A stretch of 64,000 nt of DNA from Chryseobacterium arachidis (GTDB lineage Bacteria; Bacteroidota; Bacteroidia; Flavobacteriales; Weeksellaceae): assembly GCF_900129245.1 (NCBI RefSeq), contig NZ_FQUT01000011.1, positions 62,001-126,000 of the forward strand. Direction: 5' to 3'. The notes beneath the pieces were generated by a model. That model was not told the DNA's origin, made no database searches, and saw only the letters and a list, made by a program, of their open reading frames with translations. A program made the translations under genes and the position numbers. Below, piece by piece: positions 26,513 through 35,874 of this stretch (position 1 is its first letter; each line of letters opens with the position of its first letter).

Positions 26513-28474
26513 TTAATAACCAGGATTCTGATATTTTGCTTTAACATCTGCAGATACTTCCATTGCGTCAAGCTGTCCCTGAGGAATTGGTCTTAAATAA
26601 TGGAAAGGTTGAATTGATCTTGTTACCGTTTGTGGTGCATGGTTTCCATAGTTTGCTCCTCCTATTGAATAAGATGCAGATTTTTGAGCCCAAGTCTGTG
26701 TTCTTACCAAATCATACCATCTGTATCCTTCTCCAAAATATTCTCTTGACCTTTCTGCAAGAATGTAATCAATTGTTATCGTGGAAGGTGTAGCTGCAAT
26801 CATAGCAGCACTGTTATCAACTACATATGATGTGTTTTGTGCATTACTAAATTTCCATTTTCCAGCACGTGCACGTATTACATTAATTAAATCTCTTGCC
26901 GACATAGATCCTGATGCCCCTTTCACGGCAGCTTCTGCTGCTATGAAATACAATTCTGAGAATTTAGCAGCATAAAAAGGACGTGTATGGCTAGGATTGG
27001 GATAACCTAAACCATTTCCATTATCAGTTCTGTAAGGTCCTGTTTTCCAAATTCCTGGATAAACAATTCTACTGATACCACTTGGAGCAATCACCCAATC
27101 TGCTCTTCCAGGAAGCGTACCTGCCCCTACACCACTCTGTCCAGCATTGGTAGGATAATTAGGAAGCTGAGAATCGTCATTCAGAAAAGTAAGCACAGGA
27201 TCATTTGCTTGTATAGGAAGGTTATTTGCATTGTATAGTGTTGTAACATTTGTTAATCCTGTTCCATCTTTATGCCAGTTTCCTCTATATACAGTAGTAA
27301 AGGTTCCATCATATCTTGAATCATTAGTTTTATCGGCAAATGTATTTTTAATTACTTCAATAGTTGGAGCCATTCTTACCCAAGGTCTTCCCAAAGATTG
27401 AAATGCAGCACGTTGTACTGAACTTGCTGCAGTCCATGTAGTCGGAGATGTACTACTTTTAAGGTTTGTGTAATTCCAAGTCAACATCCATGAAGCAAAA
27501 TTATTTGGAGACCATCCGTCGCCGTAACTGGCCTGAATTACTCCCTCGTTAAAATAAGCGCTTGTTTCTGTATGATCCGCATACAGCATACATTCACTAT
27601 TACGATCGTTATCACCTCTATTCACATCATAATAGGTTGGCTGTAAAGCATACTGCCCCGGATTGTTGATAGCATCCATCGCATTATCATAGGCTTTCTG
27701 AAAGTACCATTGTGGATTGTGACCATCCGGATCGGTACGGGATGTTTCAGGATAAGTAGGGATACTGTTGGGGTTTTGAAGCCACCATCCATATGTTAAA
27801 TATGCCTTTGCTAAATATAACCTGGCCACATTTTTAGTCACACCTCCTTTTACACGAGGATTGACAGGAAGATTATCAATCGCTTTTACCAAATCCGGGA
27901 AGATAACTTTAGTATACACTTCGGTAACAGTATTTCTTACTGAAGTTGTTTTTGGATCAATATTAAAAGCAAGTTCACCAGATCCAAGGTCTAGAGGTAC
28001 ACCTCCATAAGTCTGAACTAATAAAAAATAATAGAACGAGCGGAAAAATCTTGCCTCTGAAATTAGTGATTCTGCTATACCTGCTCCCGATCCGTTCTGT
28101 ATAATTCCATTTGCAGTATTAATTGACGGAAATACAGAACCCCATACCATGCTTGTTGGAAAGGTATTGGAATTAATACTACCAGTACCACCTGTCATAT
28201 CAAGATCCTTAAAATTCCCATCCGCACTCTGTCCCCAGGTAGCTTCATCGGTCCCCGTCATATTAGCATTTAACCAATATCCATTTCCGTAAAGCAGCCG
28301 CAGCTGTCTATATAAAGATGTCACTCCTTGTGATATCCCTCTTTCAGTAGTAAAATCTTCCGGAGTATAAATTCCTCGTGGCTGTTCATCCAATATCTCA
28401 TTACATCCCGTTGTGGTTAATGTCACTGAAGCTAGAAATAAAGCAGCAATTAATTTTTTATTTAGATTGATCAT
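26513..28474 (-). CDS. SusD/RagB-family surface glycan-binding lipoprotein
   Basis: 653 residues. A lipoprotein signal with the lipobox TTGC (Cys24) follows a hydrophobic stretch. The SusD/RagB fold is recognisable from EILDEQPRGIYTPEDF near the N-terminus, the TPR-like helices with ARLYLAKAYLTYGWW (about 220-235), and the C-terminal AERSREYFGEGYRWYDLVRTQ block. It binds oligosaccharide at the outer surface and forms a lid on the SusC channel. The susC gene ends 11 bp upstream, the usual SusC-SusD order. It is the only clear lipoprotein in the polysaccharide locus. Ligand is inferred from context to be an arabinoxylan oligosaccharide. Confidence 0.95.
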   Translation of the reverse strand: MINLNKKLIAALFLASVTLTTTGCNEILDEQPRGIYTPEDFTTERGISQGVTSLYRQLRLLYGNGYWLNANMTGTDEATWGQSADGNFKDLDMTGGTGSINSNTFPTSMVWGSVFPSINTANGIIQNGSGAGIAESLISEARFFRSFYYFLLVQTYGGVPLDLGSGELAFNIDPKTTSVRNTVTEVYTKVIFPDLVKAIDNLPVNPRVKGGVTKNVARLYLAKAYLTYGWWLQNPNSIPTYPETSRTDPDGHNPQWYFQKAYDNAMDAINNPGQYALQPTYYDVNRGDNDRNSECMLYADHTETSAYFNEGVIQASYGDGWSPNNFASWMLTWNYTNLKSSTSPTTWTAASSVQRAAFQSLGRPWVRMAPTIEVIKNTFADKTNDSRYDGTFTTVYRGNWHKDGTGLTNVTTLYNANNLPIQANDPVLTFLNDDSQLPNYPTNAGQSGVGAGTLPGRADWVIAPSGISRIVYPGIWKTGPYRTDNGNGLGYPNPSHTRPFYAAKFSELYFIAAEAAVKGASGSMSARDLINVIRARAGKWKFSNAQNTSYVVDNSAAMIAATPSTITIDYILAERSREYFGEGYRWYDLVRTQTWAQKSASYSIGGANYGNHAPQTVTRSIQPFHYLRPIPQGQLDAMEVSADVKAKYQNPGY

Positions 28475-28485
28475 GATTTCTGATT

Positions 28486-31353
28486 TTAAAAGGTTAGATT
28501 AAGTCCCATCATATAATTTCTAGTAGAAGGATTATTTGTACCTATGATAAGCTGGTTTGCTTTATATGAGCTTACAGCTTGATTTTCGTTACCTCTTGAG
28601 TTTGGCTCGGGATCCATACCAGAATGCCTGTAGTAAGGTGAACCAAATACAAATGGATTCTGTACTGTTACATATAGTCGAAGACTACTAACTCCTAGGT
28701 CATCCAATACACTTTTATTAAAGTTATATCCTAAGGTAATAGTTCTGATTTTTACAAAAGAAGCATCAAAAAGAGCGAGTGTAGACGCGTATTTAGGGTT
28801 ATCACCACTTAATAATCCACCTGGTTTAGGATATCTTACATCAGGATTTTCCTCTGTCCAGTAATCTACATCAACATTGTTGCCTCTACCTGTTAATCTA
28901 TTAAGATAACCTGCCGAACCATAAATAGAACTAATTAAAACACCTCCTTTCTGAAAAGCACCAACAATACTTAAATCTATATTTTTATAAGCCAGTCTCG
29001 TGTTAAAACCACCAGTAAAATCAGGATTTGTATTGATAATTTGTCTATCTGATTCATTTATTGCTCTCACTGGTGTACCATCTGGGTTATAGCCCCCTGT
29101 ATATAAGACTTTAATCATCCCTGGGGCTGCACCTGTTTGCGGCTCAAGAATACTTAAATACGGATCTCCCTGTTGCCATAATCCTACATATTGATAATCA
29201 TATAAAGCATTTATATTATAACCAACAAACCATAAATTATTTACATTTCTATCCTGTCCAGATGCCAATGCAGTAATTTTATTTCTGTTTGCTGCTAAAT
29301 TACCACCAACTTCCCAACTAAAACCATCACGATTATCAAAAATAATTCCATTCAGCGAAACTTCCAAGCCTTTATTTTGAGAAGCTCCAACATTTTGTAA
29401 TACAACCTGTAAGCCACTGGATTGCGGAAGTTGTTTATCTAATAATAATTTTTCTGTATTAGTAACATAATATTCAACTGTACCACTTATCCTTCTATTG
29501 AGAATTGAAAAATCAACGCCATAATTCCATGTTTTAGAAAACTCCCATCCAAGTGAGTAATTAGGTGCCCTGTTTACAAAATTTCCTATTGCATTAGAGC
29601 TCCCAAAATTATAAGGCGTAGTACTTAAACTACCAAAAGTTGTATATGGAGCAACAGCTTGGTTTGATGTTTCACCATAACCTGCTCTTAACTTCAACAT
29701 ATTAATATATTTAGAATTTCGCAGGAAGCTTTCATTAGCTACATTCCATCCTACAGAGATTGCCGGATAAGTATGCCACTGATGTCCTTTCGCCAATACT
29801 GAGGCTCCATCCGATCTCACTGTTGCAGTCAACATATAACGGTTATCATATTGATACATTGCTCTACCCATGAATGACATAAGCCCCCTTCTCCAGTATC
29901 CCTGATTATTTGGATCTATAGTTATTTCACCCTGTGCATGACCTAAATTGAAATATTGAAATGCATCAATAGGAACATCTCTTGCAGCTATTGATGAACT
30001 ATTAAATCTAGTCTGCTCTGCAGAATATAAAGCCGTTGCATTAATTTTATGTTTTCCAAATGTTCTATCGTATGTAACTAAATTCTCTATTACCCATTGC
30101 GTTGTCAAAGAGTTACCAATACTGGCTGATGACAAAGTTGCTGGCTGATAATTTAATGCACCGGTTCCCAAATAATAGCCGCTGTTAGAATTTCTGTAAG
30201 TTAAACCTACATTTAATCTATACTTAAGACCTTCAACGCCTGGAATTTTGACTTCCCCATATAAGTTATTATAAGAGCTAAAAGCATTTGTACGGTCTGC
30301 ATAAGCATCACCTAAGTTTTCCATGATCGATCTTGTTTGCAAAGCTGTTTGATCAACATTTGCAAATGTTGTTCTTAATCTTGGAGATCCGTCTGCAAGG
30401 TATGGACTTACCAATGGTGAATATCCTAAAACGGGAGCCCCACTTATTCCATTAAAATCACTAATAGAAAAGTTAGAATTTGTTGAAAATCCCACCTTTA
30501 ACCAAGAATTAATTTCCTGATCCAAAGCTCCTCTAATAGAAAGTCTTTTATATTTTTGTAATGGTACCACTCCATTTTGTTGAAAATAAGCCACTCCAAA
30601 ATTGTATCCTCCTTTTTCCGTTCCTCCTGTAACTGCTACATCATGATTCATCATAAGACCAACTCCGTAATATTGATCTTGCCAATCTGTATTTGTATTG
30701 TTCGATTCATCCGGGCCGTTTGTAAAAAGGTTTGCATCAGCCCTCAATTTTGCAAGTTTAGGTCCATCCATTATTGGATATTTAGAAAACAAAGTCTGAA
30801 AGCCTGTATATCCATTGTATGAAAATCTTGCCCTCTGCCCTTTTCCTCCTCTATTGGTAGTTATAATGATTACTCCATTTGCACCACGAGAGCCGTAAAT
30901 AGCAGTTGCAGAGGCATCTTTTAGAACATCTAAAGTTTTAATATCCGACGGACTAATATCGGCCAGAGATCCGACGAACGGAATGCCATCTAATACAATT
31001 AAAGGGTCATTTGAGCCCGTAAGAGAACGTTCACCTCTGATTCGTATCTGTTGTACAGCTCCCGGTTTGGTAGAGGTTCTACCAATATCCACCCCAGGAA
31101 GACGTCCTTGAATTGCTTCTGTAATATTTGCTGAAGGAACTTCTTTAATTGCATTACCACTTAATGAGGCAACTGATCCGGTAACAGCTTCTTTTTTTTG
31201 CGTACCATACCCGATAACCACAACTTCTTCTATTTTTTTCTCTTTGGTAACAGTATCTTTTTTAGTCTGAGAATATGCTAAGCCTGAAGGTAACAAAGCC
31301 ATCGCAAAAAAGAGTGCAGCTTTATTAGTTTTAGCTAAATAAGATCGGTTCAT
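28486..31353 (-). CDS. SusC-type TonB-dependent oligosaccharide importer
   Basis: 955 residues: signal peptide (to about 28, AYSQ), a TonB-box-like EEVVVIGYG (about 42-50), a plug with QIRIRGERSLTGSNDPLIVLDG and ASATAIYGSRGANGVIIITT, then the 22-strand barrel ending in MMGLNLTF. The plug starts almost at once after the signal peptide, so the carboxypeptidase-like regulatory domain that most SusC proteins carry at the N-terminus is absent. With the SusD partner it would import xylan-derived oligosaccharides across the outer membrane. No anti-sigma-interacting N-terminal extension is seen, which fits control by a cytoplasmic regulator rather than an ECF sigma system. Confidence 0.95.
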   Translation of the reverse strand: MNRSYLAKTNKAALFFAMALLPSGLAYSQTKKDTVTKEKKIEEVVVIGYGTQKKEAVTGSVASLSGNAIKEVPSANITEAIQGRLPGVDIGRTSTKPGAVQQIRIRGERSLTGSNDPLIVLDGIPFVGSLADISPSDIKTLDVLKDASATAIYGSRGANGVIIITTNRGGKGQRARFSYNGYTGFQTLFSKYPIMDGPKLAKLRADANLFTNGPDESNNTNTDWQDQYYGVGLMMNHDVAVTGGTEKGGYNFGVAYFQQNGVVPLQKYKRLSIRGALDQEINSWLKVGFSTNSNFSISDFNGISGAPVLGYSPLVSPYLADGSPRLRTTFANVDQTALQTRSIMENLGDAYADRTNAFSSYNNLYGEVKIPGVEGLKYRLNVGLTYRNSNSGYYLGTGALNYQPATLSSASIGNSLTTQWVIENLVTYDRTFGKHKINATALYSAEQTRFNSSSIAARDVPIDAFQYFNLGHAQGEITIDPNNQGYWRRGLMSFMGRAMYQYDNRYMLTATVRSDGASVLAKGHQWHTYPAISVGWNVANESFLRNSKYINMLKLRAGYGETSNQAVAPYTTFGSLSTTPYNFGSSNAIGNFVNRAPNYSLGWEFSKTWNYGVDFSILNRRISGTVEYYVTNTEKLLLDKQLPQSSGLQVVLQNVGASQNKGLEVSLNGIIFDNRDGFSWEVGGNLAANRNKITALASGQDRNVNNLWFVGYNINALYDYQYVGLWQQGDPYLSILEPQTGAAPGMIKVLYTGGYNPDGTPVRAINESDRQIINTNPDFTGGFNTRLAYKNIDLSIVGAFQKGGVLISSIYGSAGYLNRLTGRGNNVDVDYWTEENPDVRYPKPGGLLSGDNPKYASTLALFDASFVKIRTITLGYNFNKSVLDDLGVSSLRLYVTVQNPFVFGSPYYRHSGMDPEPNSRGNENQAVSSYKANQLIIGTNNPSTRNYMMGLNLTF

Positions 31354-31380
31354 AATTATTATGTTTTAATATTAGGGTTG

Positions 31381-31443
31381 AATAAAAAGGCTATTAATAA
31401 TTATAATTCTGAAAAATCCTTAGTGTTTAGCAGCCTTTTTATT
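31381..31443. terminator. Long-loop terminator-like inverted repeat between xylA and susC
   Basis: AATAAAAAGGCT (31381-31392) and AGCCTTTTTATT (31432-31443) are perfect 12-bp inverted arms with T-rich ends in both directions; the loop is 39 nt. It lies just after the xylA stop, and 28 bp upstream of the susC start. Confidence 0.6.
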
Positions 31444-31448
31444 TTTGT

Positions 31449-32777
31449 TTAGATATACATGTTCACAATAGCTTCAAACAATTCCTGCTTTCCGCTTTTT
31501 GGATGTGGTTCCCCGATTTCATGAGCTATTCTCTGAAGATCTTCCAAAGTAAGCGTTCCTGCTTCAAAAGCCTTTCCATTTCCTGCATCGAAAGATGCAT
31601 AACGGTCTGTTCTCAGTTTTTTATAATCCGAATTTTCAAGAATATCTGCTGCGGCTAAAAGCCCTTTAGCAAAAACATCCATTCCTGAAATGTGAGAGAT
31701 GAACAAATCTTCCGGATCGATAGAGTTTCTTCTGATCTTCGCATCAAAGTTTACCCCTCCGTTTCCTAAACCTCCTGCCGGAAGAAGCACTAGCCAAGCC
31801 TGAACCATGTCATAATAATCTATCGGGAACTGGTCTGTATCCCATCCGTTCTGGTAATCTCCCCTGTTTGCGTCGATACTACCTAAAAGTCCTGCGTCTA
31901 CCGCTACCTGAAGTTCATGCTCAAAAGTATGACCTGCCAATGTTGCGTGGTTCACTTCAATATTTAATTTAAAATCTTTATCTAATCCGTAATGTCTTAA
32001 GAAACCGATCACCGTTTCAGAATCGTAATCGTACTGGTGTTTTGTAGGCTCCATCGGTTTTGGCTCGATAAGGAAAGTTCCTTTAAAGCCTTGCTGGCGA
32101 GCATAGTCTCTCGACATAGAAAGAAAACGTGCCAAATGATCTTTTTCACGTTTCATGTCTGTGTTTAAAAGACTCATATAACCTTCTCTACCACCCCAGA
32201 ATACGTAGTTTTCACCACCTAAAGCAATTGTAGCATCGATAGAGTTTTTAACCTGAGTACCTGCACAAGCAACCACATCAAAATTCGGGTTGGTAGAAGC
32301 CCCATTCATATATCTTTCGTGAGTAAAAACATTGGCTGTTCCCCATAAAAGCTTAATTCCTGTTTCCTGTTGCTTTTGTTTTGCATATTCTACTACAGCC
32401 TGAAGATTTTTTTCGTATTCTTTCCAGTTGTTGGCAGGATCTACCAAATCAATATCGTGGAAGCAATAGTAGTTGAAGCCCATTTTAGACATAAATTCAA
32501 AACCTGCATCCATTTTATGCATCGCTCTTGTTACCGCATCATTTCCAATGTCCCAAGGATGATGAATAGTAGGACCTCCAAATGGATCGCTTCCGTTTGC
32601 GCATAGTGTGTGCCACCAAGCCATTGCAAAACGTGTCCAGTCTTTCATCGGTTTTCCCATTACGATTCTTTCTGCATCATAATACCTGAAAGCCAGTGGA
32701 TTTTTACTCTCCTTTCCTTCAAATTTAATTTTGTCGACACCTGTAAAAAACTCTTTTGTACCTGTTAAAGTGTTCAT
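31449..32777 (-). CDS. xylA: Xylose isomerase
   Basis: 442 residues, the usual size for the long-type enzymes. Clear family blocks: FAMAWWHTLCANGSDPFG, FYCFHDIDL with the catalytic His, YVFWGGREGY, FLIEPKPMEPTKHQYD, IEVNHATLAGHTFEHEL with metal ligands, and DANRGDYQNGWDTD. The enzyme converts D-xylose to D-xylulose in the cytoplasm. It follows xylB by 111 bp; that gap holds candidate operator palindromes, so xylA may have a promoter of its own. Confidence 0.98.
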   Translation of the reverse strand: MNTLTGTKEFFTGVDKIKFEGKESKNPLAFRYYDAERIVMGKPMKDWTRFAMAWWHTLCANGSDPFGGPTIHHPWDIGNDAVTRAMHKMDAGFEFMSKMGFNYYCFHDIDLVDPANNWKEYEKNLQAVVEYAKQKQQETGIKLLWGTANVFTHERYMNGASTNPNFDVVACAGTQVKNSIDATIALGGENYVFWGGREGYMSLLNTDMKREKDHLARFLSMSRDYARQQGFKGTFLIEPKPMEPTKHQYDYDSETVIGFLRHYGLDKDFKLNIEVNHATLAGHTFEHELQVAVDAGLLGSIDANRGDYQNGWDTDQFPIDYYDMVQAWLVLLPAGGLGNGGVNFDAKIRRNSIDPEDLFISHISGMDVFAKGLLAAADILENSDYKKLRTDRYASFDAGNGKAFEAGTLTLEDLQRIAHEIGEPHPKSGKQELFEAIVNMYI

Positions 32778-32835
32778 ATATAATTGTTTTAATTTTTAGC
32801 TTTATGTTAAATTAAGTGTAAGAAATCCCTGCTCA

Positions 32836-32878
32836 TTGATCTGAAAAAGGTCAATAAGTACAATGGAAAATTCCGTTG
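32836..32878. promoter_or_regulatory. Candidate operator palindromes upstream of xylA
   Basis: Two imperfect inverted repeats lie close together in the 111-bp xylB-xylA gap: TTGATC-N7-GGTCAA (32836-32854) and CAATGGAA-AA-TTCCGTTG (32861-32878, one or two mismatches per arm). They are candidate sites for the Nudix-type regulator encoded upstream. The binding protein is inferred. Confidence 0.4.
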
Positions 32879-32888
32879 TTGAGTAGGA

Positions 32889-34373
32889 TTATACTATTTC
32901 GTTAAGATGTTGTTTCCATCTCGAATAGGCTTCTAAGTATTGTTCTCGTTTTTCTAATTGAGGTTCTATAACAGCAATTCTTTCCAATGAAGCAAACGCT
33001 TCTTTAGAATCCGCATAAAAACCTATTCCCATTCCTGCAGCTCTCGCAGCACCTACCGCTCCGTCTGTATCGTAAAGCTCAATGACAGCATTACTCACCC
33101 CGGCAAGTGATTTTCTGAAAATTGAACTTAAAAACATATTGGCATTCCCTGCCCGAATCACCTGAATATCCATGCCCATATTTCTCATGATATTCATTCC
33201 GTATTCGTAAGAGAAAACGATTCCTTCCTGCGCTGCACGCAAGATGTCTCCTTTTGTATGAATGTTAAAGTTAATACCGTGGATCGAACAGTTGGTTTCT
33301 TTATTTTCAAGAACTCTTTCCGCTCCGTTCCCGAAAGGAATAATGCTCAAACCTTTAGCTCCAACCGGGGAAAGTGATGCTAAATCGTTCATATCTCCAT
33401 AAGAAGATAAGGAGGTTGCAAAATTGTGTTTTAACCAAGAATTTAAAATTCCGGTTCCGTTAATGCAAAGTAAAACTCCCAATCTTGTTAATTCTTCCGT
33501 ATGATTGACGTGCGCAAAAGTATTGACTCTTGATAATTTATCGTATTCCAATTGATCTAAAACTCCGTAAACAACCCCTGAAGTTCCCGCGGTGGAAGCG
33601 ATTTCTCCCGGATTGAAAACATTTAATGACAATGCATTATTCGGCTGATCTCCCGCTCTGTAAGAAATCGGGGTTCCTTCTTTCAGACCCAATTCCAGAG
33701 CTGCCGCCGCAGAAACCGTCGCCTGAATCCCAAATGTAGGGACAATTTCAGGGAAAAAGCTTTTCGGAATTCCATAATAATTGATCACATCTTCCGAAAT
33801 ACAATTGTTTTTAAAATCCCAGAAAATTCCTTCTGACAAACCTTCTATCGTCATTCCGATTTCTCCGGAAAGTCTCATGGCAATATAATCTCCCGGAAGC
33901 ATTATTTTATCTATTTTTTCAAAAATTTCCGGTTCGTTTTCTTTAACCCATGCTAATTTTGAAGCAGTAAAATTTCCTGGAGAATTCAATAAATGTGATA
34001 AACATTTTTCTTCCCCGATTTCTTTAAAAGCCTTTTCCCCATAAGGAACGGCACGGCTGTCGCACCAAATAATGGAAGGCCTCAATAAATTCTGATCTTT
34101 GTCTACTAAAATAAGCCCATGCATCTGCCATGTAATACCGATTCCTTTGATATCCTCTGCATGTATCCCAGACTCATGCATAACAGCCTCGTGAGCAAGC
34201 TTTAAGTTTGTCCACCAATCGCTTGGATTCTGCTCTGCCCAGCCCGGATTGACAGCGGTGATTTTCATTTCTTTTTTGGGAGAAAAGTCTGATGCAATAA
34301 TTTTTCCACTGGATGCCTCTATAAGACAAACTTTCACAGAAGAACTGCCGATATCATAACCTAGCAAATACAT
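32889..34373 (-). CDS. xylB: Xylulokinase
   Basis: 494 residues of the FGGY kinase family: the N-terminal phosphate loop YDIGSSSVKVCL, IIWCDSRA (substrate contact), MRLSGEIGMTIEGLSEG, and the C-terminal AGDQPNNALSLNVFNPGEIASTAGTSG and RAGNANMF blocks. It phosphorylates D-xylulose to xylulose 5-phosphate. Sixteen bp after the regulator and followed by xylA, it forms a regulator-kinase-isomerase group. Ribulokinase or other FGGY activity is less likely given the neighbouring xylA. Confidence 0.93.
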   Translation of the reverse strand: MYLLGYDIGSSSVKVCLIEASSGKIIASDFSPKKEMKITAVNPGWAEQNPSDWWTNLKLAHEAVMHESGIHAEDIKGIGITWQMHGLILVDKDQNLLRPSIIWCDSRAVPYGEKAFKEIGEEKCLSHLLNSPGNFTASKLAWVKENEPEIFEKIDKIMLPGDYIAMRLSGEIGMTIEGLSEGIFWDFKNNCISEDVINYYGIPKSFFPEIVPTFGIQATVSAAAALELGLKEGTPISYRAGDQPNNALSLNVFNPGEIASTAGTSGVVYGVLDQLEYDKLSRVNTFAHVNHTEELTRLGVLLCINGTGILNSWLKHNFATSLSSYGDMNDLASLSPVGAKGLSIIPFGNGAERVLENKETNCSIHGINFNIHTKGDILRAAQEGIVFSYEYGMNIMRNMGMDIQVIRAGNANMFLSSIFRKSLAGVSNAVIELYDTDGAVGAARAAGMGIGFYADSKEAFASLERIAVIEPQLEKREQYLEAYSRWKQHLNEIV

Positions 34374-34389
34374 AATTTCAAAAAGGGTA

Positions 34390-35106
34390 TTATTTTATTA
34401 GTTTAGTATTGTTTTTCTTAAAAATTTTGGCATCGAATTTATAGTATCTGGCTGCACGATGCGATACATTTTTTTCAATCTCATCCAACGGGATAATATA
34501 ATTGAATGAGGAAATCTTTTTATGAAAGTTTTTAATATCAATATATTTTTCACTTAAAGCACTGTACAACTGATACAGCTGCCTGATTGTAAATTTCTTA
34601 GGGAGCAGCTCAAAAATAATCGAGAAATCCAATTCTATCCATTTTCTGATCTCAACCAATGATTCATTGATAATCTTATTATGATCAAACGGCAGAGAAG
34701 GAACCTCATCAATTGGAAACCAATCTACCGTAGCATATTTTGTGCTGTTGATCTTGTGATCGATCTTGCAAAGAGAAAGATAAGCCACCGTAATGATTCT
34801 GTCGATATGGTGCTTGTATTCCATTCCCATCCATTTGATATCATTCTCATTATTTGCCCTCATAGGATCTGCAAAACATTTAAATTGTTTCAGAACCATT
34901 TTCTTAATTCCTGTCAGCTCATGCAGCACTCTTTCCGCAGCATCATCCACATCCTCATCACTGAAAATAAGGCTTCCAGGAAGCTTTATCTGGCGTTCTT
35001 CATCAAGATGTCTTTCCACTAATAAAATATTCAATCTGTTTTCATGGTCAAATCCAAAAACAACACAATCAACAGAAACATATGTATGTATAAAATTCGG
35101 GCTCAT
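34390..35106 (-). CDS. Nudix-type transcriptional regulator (AraR/NrtR-like), probable xylose regulator
   Basis: From the ATG at 35106 the protein has 238 residues. A TTG at 35136 would add ten residues but overlaps the -7 promoter box, so it is rejected. Residues about 10-135 form a Nudix fold and about 150-235 a winged helix (FTIRQLYQLYSALSEKY). The Nudix box is degenerate: in GSLIFSD...ERVLHELTG the Arg59 and Glu63 remain, but the catalytic Glu pair positions hold Val60 and Leu64, so hydrolase activity is unlikely. Bacteroidetes use such proteins as sugar-responsive repressors of arabinose or xylose genes. The position before xylB and xylA argues for a xylose or xylulose-linked ligand. Confidence 0.85.
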   Translation of the reverse strand: MSPNFIHTYVSVDCVVFGFDHENRLNILLVERHLDEERQIKLPGSLIFSDEDVDDAAERVLHELTGIKKMVLKQFKCFADPMRANNENDIKWMGMEYKHHIDRIITVAYLSLCKIDHKINSTKYATVDWFPIDEVPSLPFDHNKIINESLVEIRKWIELDFSIIFELLPKKFTIRQLYQLYSALSEKYIDIKNFHKKISSFNYIIPLDEIEKNVSHRAARYYKFDAKIFKKNNTKLIK

Positions 35107-35133
35107 GCAAGCGTTAACATTTATGTAACATGA

Positions 35134-35141
35134 CAAATATA
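35134..35141 (-). promoter_or_regulatory. -7 promoter box of the regulator-xylB unit
   Basis: TATATTTG on the minus strand fits the Bacteroidetes TAnnTTTG consensus, 27 bp before the ATG at 35106. It also decides against the TTG start at 35136. Confidence 0.6.
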
Positions 35142-35237
35142 AAAATTCAACTGAATAAAAAAAATATTTTTTTTATTAGCAATTAAATATCAGCAATTTA
35201 CATATCGATTTTTTATGAAAACATTCACATATAAAAT

Positions 35238-35253
35238 ATGATAAGCTTATCAT
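35238..35253. promoter_or_regulatory. Perfect 16-bp palindrome, candidate operator
   Basis: ATGATAAGCTTATCAT is a perfect palindrome about 97 bp upstream of the regulator's -7 box. The half-site ATGATAAG recurs alone at about 35350-35357, and an AAGTGT-N7-ACACTT inverted repeat lies at 35393-35411. All are candidate regulator sites. Confidence 0.45.
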
Positions 35254-35420
35254 TTATTTTACACTTATAAATACTGTAACAGATCAATTAACAAGCAATT
35301 ATCAAGAAAATAATAATCATAAAATATTGATTTTTTTTACAGAAAAAATATGATAAGAAATTCAAAAAAAATATTTTAAAAAAAACAAAAACAAGTGTAA
35401 AAAAAACACTTTTAAACAGA

Positions 35421-35458
35421 AAAAACGGTAAAAACTAATATTTTTTTTTACCGTTTTT
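35421..35458. terminator. Perfect 14-bp-arm A+T-rich hairpin
   Basis: AAAAACGGTAAAAA and TTTTTACCGTTTTT are perfect inverted arms around a 10-nt loop. It could act as a terminator for the AraC gene at 35875-36792, whose transcript would run towards it, or as a cruciform. It lies over 400 bp from that stop codon. Confidence 0.4.
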
Positions 35459-35874
35459 ACATGTAAGCTATTATAAAATTGTAAATAATGAAATTTGTTA
35501 TAATTATTTATGTTAATTATTTTAAAAAATTCTATAAGTCTTCAAATGATGCCGTCTCTACTATATTTTGATTTTACCACGCAACTCATTAGAATTACAT
35601 TCCATTAATTAAGCGTCTCATTGTTTTCAAAGCCGTTCTTGAAGCTATCCATTTTTCTTTTTAGGATTCCATTCTTTCAACAGCGTTGATTTGTACTTTA
35701 AGCCCTATATGGAAGTGCTTCGATTTGTAATGGTGTTGGAAGAGCCACAACAGCGCTTGCTGAAAATGGCTTTCTTAATCAATTCTCAGTAAATTAATAA
35801 ATTATTCACGATAATCTGAAATGAATGAATAGGTATACAGCCCTATTCACAGATGTAAATAACGCTGAAAACTT

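Larger units (their letters stand above)
35142..35874. other. Gene-free, very A+T-rich region
   Basis: About 730 bp with no convincing reading frame. Its right half (35,580-35,800) is less A+T-rich and may be an old coding fragment, but I cannot identify it. The left half holds the palindrome, half-sites and hairpin listed separately. Confidence 0.6.

Noticed and set aside
34390..35106. ADP-ribose or NTP-hydrolysing Nudix enzyme
   Set aside because: The key catalytic glutamates are missing and a winged helix follows; the neighbours are xylose genes.
35107..35136. TTG start of the Nudix-type regulator
   Set aside because: It overlaps the TATATTTG promoter box and would precede the transcription start.
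35238..35460. A+T-rich region as a replication origin
   Set aside because: No DnaA gene, no cluster of DnaA boxes, no neighbouring origin-type genes.
35580..35800. Fragment of an IS or other gene
   Set aside because: Short frames with several stops; no family could be named with confidence.
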